Source: SIG454 sp045578465
GTDB lineage: Bacteria > Bacillota > Clostridia > Monoglobales > Monoglobaceae
Assembly (NCBI GenBank): GCA_045578465.1
Contig: JAZNKJ010000006.1
Coordinates: 3,424 to 67,423 of the forward strand
Length of the DNA: 64,000 nucleotides
Reading direction: 5' to 3'
Shown in pieces: positions 16,071 through 23,226 of this stretch. Under the pieces are notes generated by a model that saw only the letters and a list, made by a program, of their open reading frames with translations, searched no databases and was not told the DNA's origin. Every line of letters starts with the position of its first letter. Position 1 is the stretch's first letter. The position numbers and the translations under genes are program-made.

Positions 16071-17822
16071 CTATATAGAACATATCATGTTGTGGATAAC
16101 TTTATTTTTCAGTTTATAACCTATAGGGTTTAGCTGTTTGCATTGTGCATCTAAGTGCATAGCTTCGTTATATATTATACTTAACAAAAAATGTACTTCC
16201 GGCACATTAGCACCTTTTTCTTTTGCAAATGCAAGTTTTTCTGTTGTTTTAAAAATCGTAACAAAAGTGTTTTTGTCATCCTCTGACAGTTGTGAATATG
16301 CTTTTTCTTCAACTGATAATCGCAGTCCGCAACAGACTAATGCCAAGTCATAACTTCTTCCATTGATGTAGTTGTTTAGTTCCTCTGCTGCTTTTGTTCT
16401 AAAACCTTCCGGTGTTTGGATTGCTTCTTCTACACCAATAGATGACAAATATTGTACCGCTCCGGTGTTGTTTTCAACTGAAAAATGTAAGTAATTAGAT
16501 GCAACTATGTCATGTATAGCCATATTATTTTTTCTACAATTAGGTCGGTCTTTTATCAGGTTATTGATTTTATACTTATTTGTGATTTGTTGTACGGAGT
16601 CCAAATACACAACATTTTTTGTTGAAAAACTGTAAGTTCTAAAAAATACAGGGTCAAGGTGAGTTAATATAATAGGGAATAAATTCCTATTAGCCTGCGA
16701 AAAACTTTCTATAAATTTAGTAAGAAAATATTGTGCAGATATTAAGTTGGCGTCATCTAAATAATCAAAAATTTCATCTATAATTAATATTGAGTTTTCT
16801 TTGTTCAATTTGCTTTTTACTTCGAATAATTTCCCAATAAAGCACAAAATATCTCTTTCACCATTTGAAATCTGATTAGCTTTGGGAAAGTCTATAATAA
16901 ATTTTCCATCTTTCTTTTTTGCCTCAATGTTTTTCCATGTACAGTTAAAAAAACCCATCATTTCGTTAATTTCATATTTGTCTTTCAAAAAAGAATTATA
17001 TTTTTTTATTGCAAGTAAATTAGTTTTGTTTAAAGAATATAATTCTTTTAATTGAATTATATTAGCAATAATTTCAATATCTGTAAGTCCTTCAAAAAAA
17101 TATGAAAGCTTTTCTTTAATATTATTAATAGCTGGAATTCCCCAAACATTATCTAAATTAATAGAAATATTAGCAATCTCTGTTTTTGTACCATTATGAG
17201 CATTCAAATTATTTATGAAGACAGTAAGAACGGTATTGTTACGCACCTGACATAATTTTTCAAAATCTTGTTTTAAAGCAATAAAATCAGAAACAAATCT
17301 ATTATCCGATTTGTATTCAGATAGATTCAGTAACAATTTACCTATTGAACTACCCAAACGAGATTTTATTGCTGTAAATCTATAGGATAATTCTTTTGCT
17401 TCAGGGATAGTGTTATAAAGAACTATTGGTTCAACCGTCAGTAATGGTGTGGATGCTGTAAAGCCTTCTATTCTTCGGTTAGATGCCTTAGGCTTAACTC
17501 TACTATTGATAACAGCAATGCTGAAATTAGGACTTATAGTATTAGAATTGTTGTTAGCAACAAATTCATTTCCTTCACTATCTGTAATTGTAATAGAAGA
17601 AGGATTTGTCGTATCATTTTGGTATGCATTTTCTTCTTCAACGACCAATGCTGTTGATGTCAATGAATTGAAAGCAGTTGCGATAGATGTTTTCCCAAAT
17701 CCGTTAGGTGCAACAAAAATACTTGGTTTATTGGGATGTAAATCCATTGTAAACTCCTTAGCACTTATCCCTCTGATATTTTCTATTTTAATTTTTTTAT
17801 TTTCAATGTGTATCACCTGCAT
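16071..17822 (-). CDS. RecF/SMC-like AAA ATPase
   Basis: 583 aa. The N-terminal strand KIKIENIRGISAKEFTMDL leads to Walker A APNGFGKTS (38-46). The ABC-type signature ISNGERD (318-324) and Walker B SILIIDE (344-350) follow, with about 270 residues of helical insert between, as in OLD/RecF/AAA15 proteins. There is no TOPRIM domain; the C-terminal part contains a region with HFLLSIIYNEAMHLD near the end. It forms a two-gene unit with the nuclease-helicase downstream, an arrangement analogous to Gabija, Septu or PARIS. The specific family is not recognised. Confidence 0.8.
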   Translation of the reverse strand: MQVIHIENKKIKIENIRGISAKEFTMDLHPNKPSIFVAPNGFGKTSIATAFNSLTSTALVVEEENAYQNDTTNPSSITITDSEGNEFVANNNSNTISPNFSIAVINSRVKPKASNRRIEGFTASTPLLTVEPIVLYNTIPEAKELSYRFTAIKSRLGSSIGKLLLNLSEYKSDNRFVSDFIALKQDFEKLCQVRNNTVLTVFINNLNAHNGTKTEIANISINLDNVWGIPAINNIKEKLSYFFEGLTDIEIIANIIQLKELYSLNKTNLLAIKKYNSFLKDKYEINEMMGFFNCTWKNIEAKKKDGKFIIDFPKANQISNGERDILCFIGKLFEVKSKLNKENSILIIDEIFDYLDDANLISAQYFLTKFIESFSQANRNLFPIILTHLDPVFFRTYSFSTKNVVYLDSVQQITNKYKINNLIKDRPNCRKNNMAIHDIVASNYLHFSVENNTGAVQYLSSIGVEEAIQTPEGFRTKAAEELNNYINGRSYDLALVCCGLRLSVEEKAYSQLSEDDKNTFVTIFKTTEKLAFAKEKGANVPEVHFLLSIIYNEAMHLDAQCKQLNPIGYKLKNKVIHNMICSI

Positions 17823-17839
17823 AGTATATGATTTTTTAC

Positions 17840-17868
17840 ATTATACCATATTTCTACAAATAATTCAA
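17840..17868 (-). promoter_or_regulatory. Promoter of the ATPase/nuclease-helicase operon
   Basis: TTGAAT (17863-17868), 17 bp, TATAAT (17840-17845). It gives a very short leader, so the pair is transcribed independently of the resolvase gene. Confidence 0.6.
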
Positions 17869-17874
17869 TTTGCA

Positions 17875-18480
17875 TTATGCCGAAAATTCCTTCGCCCATC
17901 TGTAAAAAACATTTTTACTTACCCCAAGCATTTTCATAGCTTGTCGCGCTGTAAGCTTTTTATTTTCCCATAAAGATAAAACCTCGCTCCAATTTTCCGG
18001 TTTTTCTGCTGGAGGTCTGCCAAGATATCTGTTTTCTTTTCTTGCTGCTTCAATACCTTCTCTTTGTCTTTCCTTAATTGTCTCTCGTTCCTGCTGTGCA
18101 ATAGTTCCAAGAACCTCAATTAAGATATTATTAACCATTTCAAAAACCCATTCTTGTCCTTTCGGTAAATCCATCATTGTAGTGGGCAAATCTATAATTT
18201 TCAATCTTATACTGTTATCCTTGAAATATTGAAGTTCATTCTTTATATCCGATTTGTTTCTTGAAAGACGGTCAAGAGACTTCACAATCAAAGTATCACC
18301 ACTTCGAAGCATTGTGGTTTTTAACGCCTGATACCCTGTTCGTTCAAAATTTTTACCACTTTCTTTGTCGCAAATTATTTCTCTATCCGCTGCACCAAGA
18401 TTCTTAAATGTTTCAATTTGTCGGGCAAGATTCTGTTCCTTTGAGCTTACCCGGGCATAATAATATATTCTGTTATCCAT
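17875..18480 (-). CDS. Small serine recombinase (resolvase/invertase)
   Basis: 201 aa from ATG 18480 (GGAGG 6 nt upstream). The N-terminal YYYARVSSKEQNLARQ contains the nucleophile serine, DTLIVKSLDRLSRNKSD is the conserved arginine segment, and ERQREGIEAARKENRYLGRP is the E-helix leading to a C-terminal Hin-type helix-turn-helix (LTARQAMKMLGVSKNVFYRW). Size and layout match TnpR/Hin-type resolvases. The inverted repeats directly upstream (18502-18620) are the obvious substrate or operator. A role in dimer resolution or cassette inversion is inferred. Confidence 0.92.
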   Translation of the reverse strand: MDNRIYYYARVSSKEQNLARQIETFKNLGAADREIICDKESGKNFERTGYQALKTTMLRSGDTLIVKSLDRLSRNKSDIKNELQYFKDNSIRLKIIDLPTTMMDLPKGQEWVFEMVNNILIEVLGTIAQQERETIKERQREGIEAARKENRYLGRPPAEKPENWSEVLSLWENKKLTARQAMKMLGVSKNVFYRWAKEFSA

Positions 18481-18501
18481 AAAATTCCTCCAAAACAAAT
18501 A

Positions 18502-18620
18502 TGTCCTTAAAGGTCAAATCATTTAGGGATATATCCCGAAATAGTTTTATAACCTTTAAGGACACGAATTTGACTCTATTTATATTATTTCCAAGCTATC
18601 CTTAAAGGTACACCTTTAAG
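18502..18620. repeat. res-like recombination/operator site of the serine recombinase
   Basis: TGTCCTTAAAGGT (18502-18514) and its exact inverse (18552-18564) flank the 12-bp palindrome GGGATATATCCC (18526-18537) almost symmetrically. Further CCTTAAAGG (18600-18608) and CCTTTAAG (18613-18620) copies follow. Repeat centres are about 48, 47 and 13 bp apart. The layout fits a multi-subsite resolvase site immediately upstream of its gene. Confidence 0.6.
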
Positions 18621-18624
18621 TACT

Positions 18625-18708
18625 CTAACGTCTTCGTTTTATATATACCTCAGCCGCCACATCAATAATGAGGTCAACAGCAGTTATTATAAATCTAAAA
18701 ATTTTCAT
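18625..18708 (-). CDS. Putative 27-aa hydrophobic small peptide
   Basis: ATG at 18708 behind GAAGGAAT encodes MKIFRFIITAVDLIIDVAA and then EVYIKRRR. It has a hydrophobic core with basic ends and follows the DUF960 gene. It could be a membrane peptide or toxin-like peptide, but it is short and the call rests on RBS and composition only. Confidence 0.3.
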   Translation of the reverse strand: MKIFRFIITAVDLIIDVAAEVYIKRRR

Positions 18709-18728
18709 ATTTATTCCTTCTTTCTGTT

Positions 18729-19022
18729 TTAATATTCCTCTGCTAATAACATAGTAGAGTGAGTTTCATCATCAATTACAAAAACCTTGCCATCATAAAA
18801 AGAAGCATCTGTATTTAGTAGATACTCCTTGTGATATTCAGGCTCTTCCTGAGTATGTTTTATTTTTTGTTTGCCGTTCTCGATTGTTAAATCAAATACC
18901 TGTAAATAGTCTTGGGGAAGCGATAATTCATCAATGTATTGCCACATAATAATTTGTAGAAGTGGGCTAATATTTTCTGCGACTCCTTTTGTAATAAATC
19001 TTTTGTTGTTAAACCTCTTCAT
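18729..19022 (-). CDS. DUF960 family protein
   Basis: 97 aa from ATG 19022 (AGGAGG upstream). KRFITKGVAENISPLLQIIMWQYIDEL followed by DYLQVFDL matches DUF960, small proteins common on Firmicutes plasmids, ICEs and prophages, of unknown function. It reads away from the small HTH gene across a 146-bp divergent spacer with imperfect inverted repeats containing TTATAAACC. Confidence 0.8.
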   Translation of the reverse strand: MKRFNNKRFITKGVAENISPLLQIIMWQYIDELSLPQDYLQVFDLTIENGKQKIKHTQEEPEYHKEYLLNTDASFYDGKVFVIDDETHSTMLLAEEY

Positions 19023-19168
19023 AATCAATTCCTCCTAAGTTTATATTGGTTTATAACCCAAATATAATATATAAACAAAATAGGATTTGATTGCAGGAAA
19101 GATATAAACTTTTATAAACCGATAAACACTAATATAAAACAAAAAAATATTTTAAAGGAGCGGATTTT

Positions 19169-19342
19169 ATGTTTAAGAATATCCCTGAAATTATGACATT
19201 CAATGAATGTAAAGAACTTTTGAAAGTTGGTAAAAACACTTTACTTGACCTATTGCATAGCGGTCAAATAGATGCCTTTAAAATCGGCAATCGTTGGAAG
19301 ATAACTAAAGATGCGGTCATTGAATATTTAAAATACAGATAA
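19169..19342 (+). CDS. Small excisionase-family helix-turn-helix protein
   Basis: 57 aa from ATG 19169 behind AAAGGAG. MTFNECKELLKVGKNTLLDLLHSGQIDAFKIGNRWKI is a MerR/Xis-type winged helix with the usual G-N-R-W-K-I wing and a C-terminal helix. It is the only clear plus-strand gene of the element, so it may be a transcriptional switch or a recombination directionality factor for the serine recombinase. Confidence 0.8.
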   Translation: MFKNIPEIMTFNECKELLKVGKNTLLDLLHSGQIDAFKIGNRWKITKDAVIEYLKYR

Positions 19343-19343
19343 A

Positions 19344-19378
19344 AAATATCTCGTACGGTTAAATCGTACGAGATATTT
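19344..19378. terminator. Bidirectional terminator
   Basis: AAATATCTCGTACG / CGTACGAGATATTT with 7-nt loop, between the plus-strand HTH gene and the converging 286-aa gene. Confidence 0.85.
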
Positions 19379-19393
19379 TACCCCTTAATTGAC

Positions 19394-20254
19394 TTATTGC
19401 TGATAGCTCTCAATGGCTGTTTTAACCATTCCATCAAACATTGATAAATCTTGTGATTCGCCATCTATATCAAAATAAGCTAATTCCCACTCCAATGTGG
19501 TTTCAGTTTCATTTGTAATTAAATATTGAATTGTAACTTTTACTTCATTTTCATCATAAGTGCATTCGCCTGTAAACTCAACAATTTCTTGTCCATCTTC
19601 GCTTGTAAAATGTTTCCATGTTGGATTTGCAAAAAAGTCATTAAAAATTTCTTCGTATGTATATTCACTATCCTCTAAATTTGTTGCTTGTATTGTTTCT
19701 ACATATACATCTGAATTAGATAATTCAGTATTGCTTTTCGGCATTGAAGCTACTGAGAAAATTATTAATACTATTGATATAATAGCTAATATGTTTGTGA
19801 GTTTCGATTTACTGGAAACAGAATTAATTATTTTTTCGTTATCTATACTCGAATCTTTGGTACCGCTAATATTTTCAAAAATTGTATTTATTTCATTTGC
19901 CATTTTCATTTTAGGCACAATTTTTAACCAAGCTAAAAATCTACCTATTCTACTTATTCTAAAACCATATTTAACAAGTTCAGATTTAACACAACCATCT
20001 TCCAAATAAAACAGATGCGTGCCTGTATTTCCTATAACTTCAACTTGTCCTCTTGAATTTATCGTTGCTCCTTTTATGATATTAGCATTTGTTTCAACAA
20101 TTTTGTTTTTCAGTTCTTCTGCTGATGATAATTCAGTGGCAATACCATTACGATATTTCTGTTCGATAATTCCAACAAAATTCGTGCCTTTAAAAAGTAC
20201 TATTTGAGATAGTACGGCAACAATAATCAATGCTAAAAATCCAATTAAAATCAT
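19394..20254 (-). CDS. Membrane protein of unknown function
   Basis: 286 aa, not recognised. One transmembrane helix at the N-terminus (about 3-22), a cytoplasmic region of about 140 residues, a second helix (about 152-172, ILAIISIVLIIFSVASM) and an acidic extracytoplasmic C-terminal domain of about 110 residues. The C-terminal part has alternating beta-type sequence (EIVEFTGECTY, EVKVTIQYLI, TLEWELAYFDIDG), resembling small extracytoplasmic sensing or lipocalin-like domains. It lies upstream of no obvious partner; cargo gene. Confidence 0.7.
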   Translation of the reverse strand: MILIGFLALIIVAVLSQIVLFKGTNFVGIIEQKYRNGIATELSSAEELKNKIVETNANIIKGATINSRGQVEVIGNTGTHLFYLEDGCVKSELVKYGFRISRIGRFLAWLKIVPKMKMANEINTIFENISGTKDSSIDNEKIINSVSSKSKLTNILAIISIVLIIFSVASMPKSNTELSNSDVYVETIQATNLEDSEYTYEEIFNDFFANPTWKHFTSEDGQEIVEFTGECTYDENEVKVTIQYLITNETETTLEWELAYFDIDGESQDLSMFDGMVKTAIESYQQ

Positions 20255-20286
20255 ATGTAACAGCCCCCTTCAAATATATAATAATT

Positions 20287-20472
20287 TTATATATGAAATA
20301 TCTTTCTTATAATCGCAATAGGAATAAGCACAATACCTAAAAGGCAACCCATTATCAAACGCTGTATAAATAGATTACTAGCAGTACCTATTCGTATTTT
20401 GTTTGCATAAATTGTTTGTCCTGTCGCCCAATACCCCAATACAGCATACGCAATAATTATTATAGTTTCCAT
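20287..20472 (-). CDS. Small two-helix membrane protein
   Basis: 61 aa from ATG 20472, preferred because GGAGG lies about 8 nt upstream. Two hydrophobic helices (IIIIAYAVLGYWA and LIMGCLLGIVLIPIAII) with a polar connector. No family recognised. It lies between the Mor-like regulator and the 286-aa membrane protein, all in the same direction. Confidence 0.6.
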   Translation of the reverse strand: METIIIIAYAVLGYWATGQTIYANKIRIGTASNLFIQRLIMGCLLGIVLIPIAIIRKIFHI

Positions 20473-20499
20473 TTTACATTCCTCCAATTTTTATTAAAT

Positions 20500-20742
20500 T
20501 TAAACTTCGCTTAAAATTTGTCTTATTCGTCTATCTGAATATCCAAACATTTTGGATAATTCACGAATGTTTTTGCCGTTGTAATTTTGTCTGATGTAGT
20601 TATATATGTAATCCTTTTTATATAACTTCTGAGGAAACAAAATTTGCTGGCCTTTAAACAATTTATGTATGGTAACAGCGGTTTCTGCACCTGCTGCAAC
20701 GGCAATTTCCTCATAAATATCTGCAAAATCTTTTGCTTCCAT
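20500..20742 (-). CDS. Mor-like small transcription regulator
   Basis: 80 aa behind CAGGAGGTGGCA. The N-terminal half, EEIAVAAGAETAVTIHKLFKG, resembles the Mor/Mga-type dimerisation segment, and the C-terminal half (RELSKMFGYSDRRIRQIL) is a helix-turn-helix. Mor-type activators turn on mobile-element operons. A second copy whose HTH half is lost stands at 31040-31183, next to the NRPS promoter. Confidence 0.8.
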   Translation of the reverse strand: MEAKDFADIYEEIAVAAGAETAVTIHKLFKGQQILFPQKLYKKDYIYNYIRQNYNGKNIRELSKMFGYSDRRIRQILSEV

Positions 20743-21212
20743 TTTAGTGCCACCTCCTGAATTTACCTATATCTTTAATTTTAAACTTTTTTCTTTGAAA
20801 TTACCATTCGTAAGTTTCGTTGAAATTTACATTGGATATTTCAATATAAAATAAGCATCAGTTAAGATCGATACCTATTGATAAATGTATAATATATAAT
20901 TTAAGATACACTTTAAACTCTATATATTCTATATTATTAACCCCTCCCGAAGCCAAACAACTTCACATCTTGATAATATTCTTTTGTGCTATTATTAATA
21001 AAAAAATAGATTTCAAAAAGTGTGCACAATATTCAACCTATGGTAATAGAAAGATAGAGGATATATTGCTAAAAATGGAATCAAAACATTGAATATGAAA
21101 ATAAAGAAATAATAAAAAACATTCCCCAAAGTGAAAGCAATCTCACTTTGGGGATTAATTCTTGCATAAATCTTTGTATAAGATATTAACTTTTGGGCGT
21201 AAATTGGGCGCA
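20603..21212. repeat. Right-end module, internal copy (with gene-free region 20743-21233)
   Basis: Sequence matches the element's true right end (31044-31433) in the same order: N-terminal half of the Mor-like gene, its upstream region (TTCTTTGAAAT...CCATTCGTAA), a CCCCAAAGTG hairpin, CTTGCATAAATCTTTGTATAAG, and two GGGCGTA-type iterons (21195, 21206). About 260 bp in the middle of this copy have no counterpart. No gene or attachment core is seen in the rest of the gap. Confidence 0.8.
21124..21153 (-). terminator. Terminator of the NRPS operon
   Basis: CCCCAAAGTGA / TCACTTTGGGG with 8-nt loop, followed on the minus strand by GTTTTTT. It lies about 80 nt past the phosphopantetheinyl transferase stop. 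Confidence 0.8.
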
Positions 21213-21233
21213 ATTTTTATTGATTATAATAAC

Positions 21234-21803
21234 TTACACGCAAACACTCAACCAATAGTCTTCTATTCTTTCTGATTGAACATTGTGATTATCAAGGCAA
21301 GTTTGTATATCGCCACTTGCAATACCGACTCCGTACATTTTAAGAACTGCCTCTTTTTGCGTCCAGAGTTTTGTGAATTCGGATGCTTTATCTGAACTGT
21401 CTTCAATTTGAACAAGTTCTTTTTCATTGCAAACTCTTTTTGCAACATCAAAATTGTATTCGCCAATCTTTTGAATATCAACTCCAATAGGTTTATCAGA
21501 TACACCGCACGCAACATATTCTCCCGAATGGCTGATGTTAAAATGAACATCGGAGAAATTAATTAGATATGGTTTGCCGTATTCTGAATAGGCAAATTCC
21601 TGCTTTGCAATATCAATGCCAAAAGTCTTTTTGATAACTGTTTTAGCAAGAATTTCACCTACGAGCATATTATCGGCATTTTGTTTTATTTTTTGTCTTA
21701 AAATACGCTCTTGTTTTTCCGCTTGAATAAACCCGAGTAGATGTTGAAATGTATTTTCATCTATTGGACTATTTACTTTTACAAGATAAATTTCAGGTGT
21801 CAT
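21234..21803 (-). CDS. 4'-phosphopantetheinyl transferase (Sfp type)
   Basis: 189 aa from ATG 21803; GAGGTG precedes it, and it sits one base after the upstream stop. A longer frame would overlap the neighbour by 53 nt. FNISHSGEYVACGV, IGVDIQKI (magnesium-binding Asp) and FTKLWTQKEAVLKMYGVG (catalytic Glu-Lys) are the defining Sfp/AcpT motifs. The enzyme transfers phosphopantetheine from CoA to carrier-protein serines and should activate the two T domains encoded upstream in the same operon. Having it on board makes the cluster self-sufficient in new hosts. Confidence 0.93.
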   Translation of the reverse strand: MTPEIYLVKVNSPIDENTFQHLLGFIQAEKQERILRQKIKQNADNMLVGEILAKTVIKKTFGIDIAKQEFAYSEYGKPYLINFSDVHFNISHSGEYVACGVSDKPIGVDIQKIGEYNFDVAKRVCNEKELVQIEDSSDKASEFTKLWTQKEAVLKMYGVGIASGDIQTCLDNHNVQSERIEDYWLSVCV

Positions 21804-21804
21804 A

Positions 21805-22599
21805 TCACACCTCGGTAGTTTTTGATTCGTTTTCTTCCACTCGTATAATTGCATCATATGTACCCAACAATATTAAAAGAAAATTTCTCATTGTACGTTT
21901 TGCACGAAAATAGAAAACCCGACTTATCATTAAAAATATAATAGCCAAAATTATTTTTCCTGAACACGCTCCACACCCAATAGTCGGTATGTTCCCAAAT
22001 ATTAAACTTGTATCAGGAATAAAAATAATCGAAAAAAACGCAAATAAAGCCAACGCCAAGAAGCAGATTATTAATGTTTTTGACATGGCAAAGAGAGCAC
22101 GCATTTTTTCTACTTTTTTGTCTTTTCCCTTGACAGAAACATAGTACTGAGAAACGCCAAAAACAAAACCTGAAACGTAGTCATTGTCAAAATCGTTTTT
22201 AAGTGCATCTGACTTAAATTCTTCTACAAGTTTTTCAGCAGTTTTTCTATATCGTTCTAAAAGAATAGGATTTTTAATTATTTTGTTTGTTGTTTCTTTA
22301 TCATATTTGTCATCTAATTTGCCTTTCAGTATGCTTTGACTCATTCCTTTGTAAATATTAAAATATTTCCTGTCCACAATCGAACCAATTTCTTGTAATA
22401 TTATTCCTATAACGTATATTGCTAAAACAATGTCCAATCCCTTTTGAAATGTCATTTCACTCCATAACCAAGAGCTAACGCTTGAACTCACAACACTACA
22501 CCCACAGACAAATATTACACCTGACAATAGAACATTAAAAAAATCATAAATCCCCAATTGTTCTGAAAAACTAGTTGTATCAAGAGAAATATTATTCAT
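21805..22599 (-). CDS. Multi-pass membrane protein of the NRPS operon
   Basis: 264 aa with four predicted helices: about 20-45, 54-72, 172-195 and a C-terminal one near 215-235. A charged cytoplasmic segment of about 95 residues lies between the second and third. No transporter family is recognised and it lacks nucleotide-binding motifs. It sits between the reductase gene and the phosphopantetheinyl transferase with almost no spacing, so export, self-protection or membrane anchoring of the pathway are possible, all by context. Confidence 0.7.
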   Translation of the reverse strand: MNNISLDTTSFSEQLGIYDFFNVLLSGVIFVCGCSVVSSSVSSWLWSEMTFQKGLDIVLAIYVIGIILQEIGSIVDRKYFNIYKGMSQSILKGKLDDKYDKETTNKIIKNPILLERYRKTAEKLVEEFKSDALKNDFDNDYVSGFVFGVSQYYVSVKGKDKKVEKMRALFAMSKTLIICFLALALFAFFSIIFIPDTSLIFGNIPTIGCGACSGKIILAIIFLMISRVFYFRAKRTMRNFLLILLGTYDAIIRVEENESKTTEV

Positions 22600-22602
22600 A
22601 TA

Positions 22603-23226
22603 TCACACCTCCAAATAACCAATCTTTCTGAAATACTCAACATACCTCTTCATATACTCAAAATCAATTTCAGACCATTCAAAACCGAGCAATTCCATAT
22701 ACTCCTTGGTAAAGTCATTGAGAATACGTATGTTGCTGTCATAGACAAGATTTCCATTTTCATCCATATCGTTAATAAGTGCTTCGTACATTTCTTCACT
22801 GCCTGGGAGTTTGATTTTGTCAATGAATGTTTTACTGTCAACGATATTCATTTCAATGCCAAGTTTTTTCAGTATCTCAACAAATCTATCAAAATATAGC
22901 GGTTTATAACTGTTGAGATTAAATACGGTATACTTGTTATTAAAATACTCTGCAATCTTAACAGTGCCTTTTGCAGTATCATCAACCGGAGAGAACTCTG
23001 CATACAAGCTCATTAAGTATTCAGGGAATACTTTCAGTTCAAGCACTGCCTTAAATCTGTTTAAGAAAGCATTTGATTCGTGATTTTTCTGGAACTTTGC
23101 ATCACTCACTCTGTTGGTAAGGTTTCCTACTCGAATGATATTTGCTTCAAGTCCTTCAAGCATAGCATCAAGAACCGCTTTTTCAGCCTCAAACTTGCTC
23201 CTTGCATACACATTTTCAAGAGGCTG
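22603..23226 (-). pseudogene. C-terminal part of the thioester reductase domain, cut off by in-frame TGA
   Basis: The frame continues directly from the upstream A-T-R gene after a TGA at 23227-23229: QPLENVYARSKFEAEKAVLD, with the catalytic Tyr and Lys of the YxxxK motif, then NIIRVGNLTNR and the substrate-binding C-terminus. No ribosome binding site precedes the possible GTG start (23211). Together the two parts make a normal-length reductase domain. Either read-through, a sequencing error or a recent nonsense mutation explains it. Confidence 0.8.

Noticed and set aside
21213..21240. Internal attachment core at the module junction
   Set aside because: A weak TTTTATT match exists, but it is at the wrong distance from the iterons and the rest of the 26-bp core is absent.
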